Part shown: in pieces, positions 1 through 9,837 of the stretch
Layout: each line of letters starts with the position of its first letter
How positions within the stretch are numbered: position 1 is the stretch's first letter
Assembly: GCA_023525975.1 (NCBI GenBank)
Contig: CM042042.1
Coordinates: forward strand, 41,923,880 to 41,987,879
Origin: Smallanthus sonchifolius
Lineage: Eukaryota; Streptophyta; Magnoliopsida; Asterales; Asteraceae
Direction of reading: 5' to 3'
Length of the DNA: 64,000 nt
Program-made: the position numbers and the translations under genes
The notes under the pieces: generated by a model
Told to the model about the DNA's origin: nothing
Databases searched by the model: none
The model's input: only the letters and a program-made list of their open reading frames with translations

Positions 1-1741
1 CATTAAATTAGGTAGCTCCCATGTCCTCACCTCCTGTACTACCTCCTTGCTGATTTTGATATTGATAGCCCCTTTTGTATCTCTGGTATCCGCCTTGGTT
101 ATAATTTTGTTGGCGGTTTTGGTATTGTTGCTGTTGTGGTTGTCCTCCACCCTGCACATTAGCACCCTGAAAGTTAGTATTCATTTGATTAGATGCATTA
201 CCATACATGAGTAACAGATGCTTTCTGAGTCCTGGGTGATAGTATGTAGCAGTGGCCTTGTATCCTCTAAGCTAGTTCACCTCTTCAGCCTTTCCTTGCT
301 TTCTTGGGCAGTTTGCTAACACATGCCCCAACTCTTCACATCCGTCACACACCTGATAAGATTGATTCACATTTTCCACCTCTATACCGCTCGGCTTACC
401 AAGACGTGCCATTTGAATTTCCATGGCATCCAACTGCTTCTACATCTCATAATCAACCAACTTCACAGATGAAGTTGACTTTCCCCTTCTGCCTGCATTA
501 GCTTGTCTTTTGGATATCACCGCCATCCTCTCAAGTATGTCCCAATCCTCATCCACATGGTTATATAAGAATGATCTGTTACTAGTGAAGTTAACATCTC
601 TGACATCCTCAGGAAGAAGGCCATCATAAAATGCCTGAATCAGCTCCCACTTCTTAATACCATGATGTGGGCAATTTCTTAGTAATTCCTTGAACCTCTT
701 AAAAGCTTCATAGAATGGCTCCCCCAACTGTTGCCTGAAATCCCTGATTGCAGTTCCGGCCTCATTAGTCTTGTGTGGTGGGAAGTACTCATCCAAGAAC
801 TGTTGTTGAACTGCCCAAGTAGCAATACTAGCAGACGGTAGAGAAAGGAACCATATTTTAGCACGGTCCTTTAGTGAAAATTGGAAGAGTACCAACTTTA
901 CCTCGTCTGTAGTGAATCCCTGTCCACCAATGGTTCCACATGTTGCCTCATACTATAATAGGTGCGTGTAAGGCTCCTCAATAACTCACCCAAAGAAATG
1001 TGGGAGGATCCCTAGACATCCCGGTCTGATCTCAAATGCGTTCCCCCTACGAACTGCTGGAATCACGAGGGAAGCATTTAGGGCTAAAGCAGGGCGAATG
1101 TGATTATCTACCCCCTGTTCATGCCTTGGCACGTTTTTGTTCCTAGGCGGTTCCTCTTGATAATTGGGTCTGTTCACTTGAGGTTGCATGTACCTGTTCT
1201 CTTGATAAAAATTACCCTGATTTCTCGGTTGATACTCATAGTCAGACCTTGGTGGTGGTGGTACCCAATTGTTCACCCTATTTACTTCTTGATTTCTGGG
1301 GTGGTGGTTTAGGTCATACCATGCTTCATCTTCATCCCAGTTATCATGTTGAGAACCGTGTTCTGGCCCATAACTTTGTCCCGTTGACAAATGCTCATCA
1401 TCCCCAAAATCCGAATAACTTGGGTGGTTGTTATATGGTTGGTTGTTATGGAATGGTGGTGGTGGTGGTTGATTTTGTGGTTGTGGTTGAGCAGGTGGTT
1501 GTTGGTTTGGTGGTGGTGGTTGATCAGGAAATAGGAGATCTGGGAAAGGTGGGACTCGTCCCCCACCTTGGTTTGGATCTGAGTTTGGTGGTTGATTTTG
1601 TGACATTCTCGGGCTGTCGAGTTTCTCTAAAATTGTTTGGGCTTGGTTTTGTATTTTTCGGTTGGCTCTAGCGGCCTGTTCTATTTCTGGATCAAATAAA
1701 AGTGGTGACTTCCTTCCTGAATTACGAGTATGAATAAACAT
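1..1741 (-). pseudogene. gag: Athila gag (nucleocapsid/capsid polyprotein), E0 copy
   Basis: Retrotransposon structural protein, which packages element RNA in cytoplasmic particles. The first ATG of the frame is at 1741 (reads MFIHTRNSGRK), just after a C/T-rich stretch ending in CAG. In order: a proline/glutamine-rich region (about 1300-1600); a capsid-like Retrotrans_gag region at 440-1060 with FQFSLKDRAK and FKRFKELLRNCPHHGI; a CCHC zinc knuckle of spacing CX2CX4HX4C (CDGCEELGHVLANC) near 310-350; and a Q/N/G-rich tail. In-frame stops at 986-988, near 953 and at 440-442, plus another after the knuckle, break it. The C terminus lies left of the window. It is non-functional as it stands. Confidence 0.85.
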
Positions 1742-1815
1742 GTGGCCTGCATGAAGAAACAAAAGATTAGTAGCTCCGAACAAAATAATTTAAACTAAAA
1801 CACTAAGCGCACGTA

Positions 1816-1834
1816 TTCCCCGGCAACGGCGCCA
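1816..1834 (-). promoter_or_regulatory. Primer binding site of E0 (tRNA-Asp type)
   Basis: On the minus strand this reads TGGCGCCGTTGCCGGGGAA, three bases downstream of the LTR end. This matches the 3' end of plant tRNA-Asp, the usual primer of Athila-type Gypsy elements. It fixes the element orientation and the 5' LTR boundary. Confidence 0.85.
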
Positions 1835-1837
1835 TTT

Positions 1838-3660
1838 TAATCGTGCTGTCAAGGTCAATCAAAAACAATTATTCTAATCCCTAGCTACTTTAAACTATAG
1901 TATAATGGAGTAGGGTATCGTATCCATAGGTAGGGCTGTAAACGAACTGAACGTTCAGCGAACAGTTCATGAACCGTTCGGCGGGAAGTTCGTTTACGTT
2001 CGTTCGTTTAATAAATGAACGAACATGAACAAGAAATTTCGTTCGATTAACTAAATGAACGAACATGAACATAGGTCTCGTTCGTTCAATTGTGTTCGTG
2101 AACGTTCGGTAAGCTGTTCGTGAACGTTCGTTCATTTACGTTCGTTTATGTTTGTTCATTTTCGTTTGTTTAAGATGTTCATTAAGATTTTTGTATATTT
2201 CTGTTTTATTTTATCTAAACATTTTATATTCTTTAATTTTTAATTTTTTTATTACCCTATAACAATTAAATAAGTACACAAGGAAACCATATTCTCATTT
2301 ATGCGTCATTTCTCTATCCACTATTACTCGATTAGGGCTTCTAAGTTCTCAATCCTAAATAATGTAAGTTTCCATCAATCCTAAATCATGTAAGCATTAG
2401 GGTTGACATCAAAAGTCCTAAACAACGCTTCGTTCGGTAACGTTCGTGAACCGTTCATGAACACACCCATTTCCTTAATGAACGAACATGAACATGAAAT
2501 TTCGTTCGGTTAGTGTTCGTGAACCGTTCGTGAACAAGTTCAATGCTTAACGAACGAACACGAACAAGGCTTCGTTCGGTTCGGTTCGGTTCGTTTACAG
2601 CCCTATCCATAGGGAATTGGTGGAAAGTGTTTAATTATGAAAACTATTTAAATTCATATTAAAAAGCAACAAACTTTAAAACTTTGTAAAAACTATTAAG
2701 AGAAAACGGATCACTTCCGGGTTCAGATTGCAAGTTATTATGAAGACTGGTTTGTACTTATTGGAAGTTACATAGACATAACTCATTCATTAGATTTGAT
2801 AAACAATTAACAACCAAGATAGTGACTGTGTTGAGCAACGATTACAAAACCTGATACTTGACACAAATTAACAACTCAATAGTCAATTAACAACTTAGAA
2901 TCTCAGATCTAAATATTCAATGATTCATGATTAAAAACCGAGAATTGATGAATGTATTAAATTAAATAAAACACCAAATTGTTCAAATCAAATTCAAGAA
3001 TCAAGCATTCAAACAATCATATGATTACAAGAATAGCAAACCAAATCAAGTATGAACCGTTGTCTATAAGTTACAAGCAGATCCTACACCCGGAAATGAC
3101 ACGAAGAGATTATCCGCTCATCGACATCGTCATCGATTCTTCAATAATTGGTATCACTTGATCTAGATCAAAAACTTGAAAAGATTGGAACTTTATCTCT
3201 TGAAATCACCTTAGGGACGCTATGGATCGTAGAATGACAAGTTGATTCGACAATAGACTCCTCCATGACTTATAATTGAAATTAGGTTAAGTTTGCCAAA
3301 ATTCCACTTCTTCGCGTACCTCGAAAACTCTTGGGCCAACCTTAGCGTTCCGCGAAGGCCAAACTAGTCGGGTGGGCTTTTCCAGCCCTTCGCGTACCGC
3401 GAAACATTCTTTCTCGTTCTTCACGTATCGCGAAGAACCTAATTTCAACATTTTTGACTTTTTGTTCCTTCGACTTCTCTAGGGCCCATGTATGCTACTA
3501 TCCTCATGAATTTGAGCTCGTTTTCTCCCGTCCACTTAGCACATTAAACCTGTAGCACTCATAAACACCAAATGCACGTAAAATAGACTCGATATACAAA
3601 GCTAAACGCTTAAAACTATAAACTTAGACTCTTATACACGGGATATTTAACCTCACATCA
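1838..3660 (-). repeat. 5' LTR of E0, split by a MITE
   Basis: About 1.14 kb of LTR plus a 683 bp insertion (MITE and one TSD copy). In plus display it runs from TAATCGTG (TGATCG in sister copies, so one terminal base is mutated) to CTCACATCA. It is followed directly by segment X0 starting ATTAC. It carries the TTCGCG hairpin array at about 3308-3440. A TATAAGAG-like motif lies about 25 bases inside the 5' end in element sense. It aligns with the LTRs at 6605, 18949, 28215 and 31903. Confidence 0.85.
1931..2605. mobile_element. hAT-type MITE, 675 bp, in the E0 LTR
   Basis: Terminal inverted repeats TAGGGCTGTAAACGAAC and GTTCGTTTACAGCCCTA are flanked by a perfect 8 bp target duplication TCCATAGG (1923-1930 and 2606-2613). 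An 8 bp duplication is characteristic of the hAT superfamily. There is no transposase ORF; a short frame on the minus strand is only a by-product of the repeats. Both subterminal regions are packed with GTTCGT/ACGAAC variants (CGTTCGTGAAC, GAACGAACATGAAC), as expected for transposase-binding arrays. The centre is AT-rich. It is absent from the other LTR copies, so it inserted after the array formed. Confidence 0.9.
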
Positions 3661-3734
3661 ATTACACCTTTGCTTCTATGCTAGGATATCAAGCTTCTTA
3701 ATTTCCATGTCCTTCATTCGGCAACCAAATTTGC

Positions 3735-4490
3735 TTTCCAATTATAAGCCATTAGGGATCCATTGTCGAATTAACTTGCCTACTTTCATCCCAGAGCATT
3801 CCAGAGGTGATTTCCAGAGATAAAGTTTCAACCATTGTGAGTTTTTGATGCTAGATCAAGTTATACCAAGTATAGAAGAATTGAAGACGATGTCGATGAG
3901 CGGCTAATCTCTTCGTTTCGTTTTCGGGTGTAGGATCTGCTTGTAAGTGATAGACTAGGGTTCATACTTGATTTGGTTTGCTATTCTTGTAATCGTATGA
4001 TTGTTTGAATGCTTGATTATTAGATTTGTTTAAAACGATTTGGTTTTCATTTAATTTAATACATTCATCAATTTTGGTTTTCTATCGTGAATCATTGAAT
4101 ATTTAGATCTGATCTTCTAAGTTGTTAATTAACTATTGAGTTATTAATCTGTGTCAAGTACCCAGTTTTGTAATCATTGCTCAACGCAATCACTATCTTG
4201 ATTGTTAATTGTTTATCAAATCTAATGAATGAGTTTTGTCTATGTAACTTCCAATAAGTACAAACCAGTAATCACAGAACTTGAAATCTGAACCCGGAAG
4301 CGGTCTGTTTTCTCTTAATAGTTTTTACAAAGTTTAAATTGGATTGCTTTTTATTTAAGGTCTGAACAGTTTTCATAACAAACACTGTCCACCAATTCCC
4401 TGTGGATATGACACCCTACTTCATATACTATAGTTTAAGGTAGCTAGCGATTAGAATAATTGTTTTTGATTGACCTTGACAACGCGATCA
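3735..4490 (+). repeat. Truncated inverted LTR in X0
   Basis: Resembles the inner 0.75 kb of the Athila LTR but in the opposite orientation and clearly diverged. It ends CCTTGACAACGCGATCA, the same LTR 3' end as in the E elements. The end most distant from the B3 gene is truncated: similarity to the LTR starts near AATTATAAGCCAT. No primer site follows, so it is a broken remnant, perhaps a solo LTR. With the neighbouring minus-strand LTRs it forms long inverted repeats on both sides (1838-3300 and 6605-7330). Confidence 0.75.
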
Positions 4491-5717
4491 TAGATCAGGA
4501 AGAAGAAACGCTTGGGGGGTTAACAAATGATGATGACGGGAGGGCTTTGTATGATAGAGATATGCCAATGGGTATCCACTTTTATTCATGATAGTTTTGT
4601 CGACGGAAATTGATCTGGAAAGGAGGAAGAAGGCCAGCGAGGGGATGATTAAATTATAGGTTAAATTGGGGATGATTAAAAAGTGAGAGTAAAAAAGATA
4701 AGAAATAAAGCAAATATGCAAGAGAACTGAAATACCTCTCATTTAACTAGAAAAAAATGGATGGTGTTAGTTGACTGGATGAAAATGGCAAGATTATAAA
4801 ACCACGAGAACCGAAATACAAGAAAACAAACTATTGGATGAAATTGTTAATTTTGACCAAACCATAGGGACGAAAATCACAGTTTAATCTAGAAATAAAG
4901 TTGGTTGTTTAGTATTCTTTGCTCGGATAGTCGTATGTTGTTTTTAGTTTCTCGTGTTTGTTGAAAACATTTGGTTTATTAAGAGTAAGCTTTGTTGTTT
5001 TAAGTTTTCGGTGTGTGCTTCTATACCATTCATCATATCATGTCTATTCAGTACTTGAGACTGGGATGTGACAAAAATTAGTCTCTACCATATGGATCAA
5101 GTACAACGAAAATCATGTTATAAAAATTCATGTTTTATGGAGGTTATATGAGTAATGCCACTCCAATTATTCATTTTTCTGAATTATGTTAAATAGTTTA
5201 CATGATGAGGAGGTTTGATTAAGATAATATGTTCTAACTTAGCATTGGCTCGTCCTTTCAAGTTTTAAATAGGTAAAGGGATATGCATAGATGGTTATAA
5301 GTTGGGAACACAAGGATCGAATATTTGTAAGCTTTTGGGATACAAATCTATTATGATTATAGATATAGATGTTTCCTTATGTTGTGATACCAAGGATCTA
5401 CATGTTATACACATCAGCATTTAAGAACTTAAAATATGTTTACTTGTGTTTTTCTAGGAAAATAAAAATAATAAAAAGAGCGTAGTTTTTTTTTCTTGTT
5501 ACATCAATATTTTTCAAATAAATTATTTTGATTATGGCATATAAATTACATTAAAGTCCAAGAAACTTATAACCATGATTAAATAAAAAAAATATATATT
5601 TTGGATGCTCATCATTAAATTAGTGTCATAATAATCGGCAATAAAAGGTAATATTTATTTCATAATTGGTAATTATAACAATAAATACAAAATATAAGGA
5701 GTCTACTTCTTATATAC
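4491..5717. other. AT-rich upstream region of the B3 gene, copy a
   Basis: Non-coding stretch between the inverted LTR fragment and the B3 TATA box. It is AT-rich, more so towards the gene. An 84-codon minus-strand frame at 4488-4742 recurs in X1 only because the DNA is duplicated; it has no recognisable domain. Nothing else is recognised. Confidence 0.6.
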
Positions 5718-5725
5718 TATAAATA
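5718..5725 (+). promoter_or_regulatory. Putative TATA box of B3 gene copy a
   Basis: TATAAATA lies about 60 bp before the ATG at 5784, in a run reading TATACTATAAATAAACC. This is normal plant core-promoter spacing if the 5' leader is about 30 nt. The same motif at the same distance is present before copies b and c. Confidence 0.5.
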
Positions 5726-5783
5726 AACCAAAATTCATTTAAATACTAATTCACATATAAACATATTTTACAAAGTATAGAAA

Positions 5784-6167
5784 ATGTCTTATGTGCCTAA
5801 GATAGTCAAAACGCTCAGTAATTCTGACGTAGATCATTCTGGTAAAATCATTTTGCCTAAGAGGAGTGTTGATAACGAAATAATACCATTAATTGGTGAT
5901 AGTACTTTGCTAACTAGTGTCACCGGAGGAAATAGGGAGCTTGAAGTTGTTGTGAGAAGCGATACAGATGGACGAACTTTTACTTTACAGTTTACTAGGT
6001 TACCATCTAAGAAATACGTTTTTAAAAGTTTTGGTAACATTAGAACAATTTATAACTTACACGCCGGACATCACGTTGAGTTCCATCATAGGGAATTAGT
6101 CAATGAAAAATTATATATGGGATTCAAATATTCTTATGAATCTCCTCTCGGACCATCGGGGCAATAG
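5784..6167 (+). CDS. B3-type DNA-binding domain protein, copy a (127 aa)
   Basis: Open frame from ATG to TAG, on the strand opposite to the retroelements. Residues about 9-32 (KTLSNSDVDHSGKIILPKRS) match the N-terminal B3 pattern of an L-x-x-SDV step followed by a basic I/V-x-x-PKR strand. Residues about 63-75 read DGRTFTLQF, then KKYVF, and about 90-100 NLHAGHHVEFH, the usual 'L-x-x-GDxVxF' strand with HH in place of the common D. The single domain fills nearly the whole protein, with no dimerisation or activation region visible. Plant B3 proteins are nuclear transcription factors, and short single-domain ones occur in the REM-like groups. It differs from copy c by six bases, four of them changing residues. 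Expression and function are unknown. Confidence 0.7.
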   Translation: MSYVPKIVKTLSNSDVDHSGKIILPKRSVDNEIIPLIGDSTLLTSVTGGNRELEVVVRSDTDGRTFTLQFTRLPSKKYVFKSFGNIRTIYNLHAGHHVEFHHRELVNEKLYMGFKYSYESPLGPSGQ

Positions 6168-6188
6168 CGCAGTTAAGAGCGAAGTCAC

Positions 6189-6190
<2 letters not shown>

Positions 6191-6247
<57 letters not shown>

Positions 6248-6251
6248 AGTC

Positions 6252-6285
<34 letters not shown>
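6191..6285. repeat. (AT)n microsatellite behind B3 copy a
   Basis: Two long AT runs (6191-6243 and 6255-6285) separated by AACCAGTCTTC. Copies b and c have only a short ACATACATA/TATATA stretch at the same place, so the expansion is private to X0. Confidence 0.95.
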
Positions 6286-6287
<2 letters not shown>

Positions 6288-6604
6288 CGTTTAATGTATT
6301 ATAACTTGACTAGTGTAAGAAATTCTAAATACAATAATCTATGAATTATTATTTAAAAAGTAGTTTCATCTTTGATTAAATCTCTTTATTTTTTTTTATT
6401 TACTCATTTTTTATATTAAAAACTATCTTCCCTTCAGGAAAAAACATCGATTCATATTTAGAGTAAAAGTTCTAACCAGATTCCAAACATGTTAGTTATT
6501 TTGTTTTATAAACACAACACATGTACGAATTTTGATAAAAATATCCAATCAAGTTTGAACAAGGCTCCATATATTCATATATCAACATATCATGATGAAG
6601 TTAC
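6286..6604. other. Downstream flank of B3 copy a up to the E1 LTR
   Basis: AT-rich non-coding DNA, well conserved in X1 and X2. It ends GATGAAGTTAC directly before the E1 LTR. The last five bases (GTTAC) are the left half of the target-site duplication. The 3' end of the B3 transcript would fall here; no clear polyadenylation signal was singled out. Confidence 0.6.
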
Positions 6605-7728
6605 TGATCGCGTTGTTAAAGTTAATCAAAAACAATTATTTTAATCCCTAGCTACCTTAAACTATAGTATAATAGAGTATGGTATCGTATCCACAGGGAA
6701 TTGGTGGAAAGTGTTTAATTATGAAAACTATTTAAATTCATATTAAAAAGCAACAAACTTTAAAACTTTGTAAAGCTATTAAGAGAAAACGGATCGCTTT
6801 CGAGTTCATATTGCAAGTTATTATGAAGACTGGTTTGTACTTATTGGAAGTTACATAGACATAACTTATTCATTAGATTTGATAAACAATTAACAACCAA
6901 GATAGTGACTGTGTTGAGCAACGATTACAAAACCTGATACTTGACACAACACAAATTAACAACTCAATAGTCAATTAACAACTTAGAATCTCAGATCTAA
7001 ATATTCAATGATTCACGATTAAAACCGAGAATTGATGAATGTATTAAATTGAATAAAACACCAAATTGTTCAAATCAAATCCAAGAATCAAGCATTCAAA
7101 CAATCATACGATTACAAGAATAGCAAACCAAATCAAGTATGAACCCTAGTCTATAAGTTACAAGTAGATCCTACACCCGGAAACGACACGAAGAGATTAT
7201 CCGCTCATCGACATCGTCATTGATTCTTCAACAATTGGTATCACTTGATCTTGCATAAAAAAACTTGAAATGATTTGAACTTTGTCTCTGAAAATCACCT
7301 TAGGGACACTCTGGATCGTAGAATGACAAGCTGATTCGACAATAGACTCCTCCATGGCTTATAATTGAAATTAGGTTAAGTTTGCCGAAATTACACTTCT
7401 TCGCGTACCGCGAAAACTTTTGGGCCAACCTTCGCGTACCGCGAAGGCCAAATTAGTCGGGTGGGCTTTTCAGCCCCTCACGTACCGCGAAACATTCCCT
7501 CTGGAACCTAATTTCAACATTTTTGACTTTTTGTTCCTTTGACTTCTCCGGGGCCTGTGTATGCCACTATCCTCATTATTTTAAGCTCGTTTTCTCCTGT
7601 CCACTTAGCACATTAAACCTGTAGCACTAATTAAAAGCAAATGCACATAAACTAACTCGATATACAAAGTTAAACGCTTAAAACTATAAACGTAGACTCT
7701 TATACAAGGGATATTTAACCTCACATCA
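6605..7728 (-). repeat. 3' LTR of E1 (1,124 bp)
   Basis: Plus display runs TGATCGCG to CTCACATCA; in element sense TGATGTGAGG to CGCGATCA, with TGAT/ATCA inverted ends. The TTCGCG-type hairpins lie at about 7397-7490. The first bases behind it in element order, AAGTATGGGAATG, form a purine-rich tract suited to plus-strand priming. Confidence 0.85.
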
Positions 7729-9837
7729 CATTCCCATACTTGACCTTTTTCGTCCCGAAAAAAATTATGCATGGAATCATAATAAAAAAACTTGCTTTTT
7801 TATTTCTTTCATTTATTCTTTTGATTTCTCAACATGTTAACCGTAACAATCGGTATTTCTATCGAGCCCCCGATTATGTGATCTATAATATTATACATTA
7901 TCAAGCCGACAGTTTATCTATGGGTCTCATACTCAGAAAGCTACGACTCAGCCTAATTATATCTCAAGGTCATGTTTAAGCCAGGGTTAAACCTTATAGA
8001 TTTTCCGACCATTATAAACATAAATTTATTTGTTTTTGAAATTTATATGAATTGTGGATCAATGGATGCATGATACGAGCTTTTATTAATACTTATGAAT
8101 AAACCTAACCCTGTGGGGTTTCAATCACGCTGGAACACGATATATGACACGTAAGCTGTAGTTTTTAAGCAATGAAATACCTAAGCTTCGGAACATGGGT
8201 GTATCCTTCAAGTCACCATTCCAAAGGGAAACACGTGAACCTAACTTAGTCATCCAAATTATTGATCACTTAAGTCCTGTCCATGGGTGTATCAACTAAG
8301 CCACTATCTCGGGGGGTAACACGTAGACAAAACCTAAGATTTCAATTTTTAATTAATTAAGGATCATTAAATGATGGATTATGGAATGCAGGCGCCACTA
8401 ACTTTCGGATTTATTTTCATAAAAAGAAAGCAGTGTGCCAAGAAAATTTTAAAAAATTATAATTTTTTTTATAAAGGTACCGATCACCCTATATTGATAG
8501 TTTCGACCTTACCGACACCCCTAAGATGAGAACCCACGAGATATCCTGAATTAATTATTCAATTAATCTAGATTCACTATTAAGATGTTTAAGCTCTTTA
8601 ATCAGTTGGGTCTACCAAAACGTTACAAATTAGAAATGTATGATCCTCTTTATTATTCAATTAGTTCCACATTAGCACAGTTTCCGATTGTACTATCATT
8701 TTCCATTTAGTTGCAAATATTCAAATCCCGGGACATTTTTGAAAATTTTTATGATTTTTATGATTCATGACTCAAAATAAAAGACTCGGACACAGACCTG
8801 GACAAGGTCTCCCCTCCCCATACTTAAACACGAATTTGTCCTCAATGTAGGAAGAGCGACTCAAAAACGAAAATAAAATACAAAGATAAGAAAACTTATG
8901 GATAAACGACCGTATAGCATTTCATTCGCGATCGTGTCTCAGGAATACTAGCGGGTTGCCTTGTACAAGAATATTCAAGATCGGATTATCGTCATTGCGT
9001 AGCAGAAATTAAATCCAAACCTGCAAAATAAACCCGAAACAAACCCACAAGCATCATACCGACTCAATAATACGACTCACTAAAAAGAAAAATACCCAAC
9101 GGACTCAAACGACTTAAAAAAAATTGAAAACCCTAATTTTTAGTCTTCTACGCGAAGACTTGGGGTCACCCCCTCGCGTGTCGCTAGGGACACGAATTAG
9201 CCGGCCCGTCTGCTTTGTTCTTCAGGTATCGCAAAGAAGTTCTCTCCAACTCTCGCGTACCGCGAGAGACCCTCCATCACAGAAAGATTATAACCTTTTT
9301 CCACTTTTTGCCTTAGAAAATTATTTAGTTTTTCAAATCAAAATTTTCAAAATTCGTTCCAACTCTCCATATAATTTCGTATATCCCTTGAACGAGATTT
9401 GTGATGGATTTTCATGCTCGTATGGCCCCAAATCTCCGGGAAAACTTCAAAAATACGGGAAAACATACCGAAAACACTAAAATAAAAACTCAAGATTCTA
9501 CAAACTCTACACACGGTATCCTACCCCCCCCCGAATGATGCATGGTCCCCATTGCATTAATATAAGCCTCAGCGTTCCCAGAACGTCCCCACACTTGGGC
9601 TTTTCCCAGTTTTAAAGCACAAAACAAAACCTAACTCACTTTCGTAGGAATCACGAATGCATTTAGCACATGCATTAAGCCATTTATACCCCTCGGTAGC
9701 CCGAGTTGACGAGTTTAGTCTCGTGAGAACACACCCACAATGTTCATTTAATCTAGACAATAAAAGTAAAGCTTAGGTTACCTCCTAAGAGTGCTAAGTT
9801 TAACGTCTTCAACTGAACGCGGTGTACCTTACTTTGG
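7729..9837 (-). other. 3' non-coding region of E1 between integrase and LTR
   Basis: About 2.1 kb without a convincing ORF; the env-like gene some Athila elements carry here is not visible. In element order it holds a poly-G run (plus display C9 at 9524-9532), TTCGCG-type hairpins near 9157-9270, a purine tract AAGTATGGGGAGGGGAG near 8803-8820 preceded by TTGAGGACAA, and a final purine tract at the LTR (7729-7742). A short frame at 9569-9760 (KWLNACAKCIRDSYESELG) recurs in E2 and E3 by duplication and has no recognised domain. Confidence 0.7.

Larger units (their letters stand above)
1..3660 (-). mobile_element. Athila-type Gypsy element E0, 5' part (gag and 5' LTR)
   Basis: Minus-strand Ty3/Gypsy element cut by the left window edge. 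Reading leftwards from 3660 it shows a 5' LTR, a tRNA-Asp-type primer site three bases inside the LTR, and gag. Assignment to Athila rests on the pol sequences of its sister copies E1-E3, the primer type and the gag. Gag carries two in-frame stops that E1 shares and E2 and E3 lack. The LTR is split by a MITE. Confidence 0.85.

Noticed and set aside
1249..1671. Plus-strand frame rich in valine (also 15266-15670, 27600-28016)
   Set aside because: Antisense of the proline/asparagine-rich part of gag; GGT repeats opposite CCA/ACC codons give the valine runs. It recurs only because gag recurs.
1838..4490. A fold-back (Foldback-type) DNA transposon spanning the inverted LTR pair
   Set aside because: The left arm is a normal 5' LTR with a primer site next to it, the arms differ in length and are diverged, and no target duplication encloses the pair.
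4488..4742. 84-codon minus-strand frame with hydrophobic stretches (also 16919-17173)
   Set aside because: Conserved between X0 and X1 only as duplicated DNA; mostly deleted in X2, no domain, and it starts inside the LTR boundary.
7740..7979. Plus-strand 79-codon frame with a hydrophobic core (also 33045-33275)
   Set aside because: Lies in the Athila 3' region, antisense, with different ends in different copies; no recognised domain and no promoter evidence.
6605..8804. A 2.2 kb Athila LTR ending at the inner purine tract
   Set aside because: The 5' LTRs of E0, E1 and E2 all stop at CTCACATCA and are followed by segment X, so the repeated part is only about 1.12 kb.
9569..9760. Minus-strand frame with KWLNACAKCIRDSYESELG (also 21785-22045 and 34746-34991) as an env-like gene
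   Set aside because: Short, frame ends differ between copies, no membrane or signal features; similarity follows from duplication. Mentioned only within the 3' region entries.
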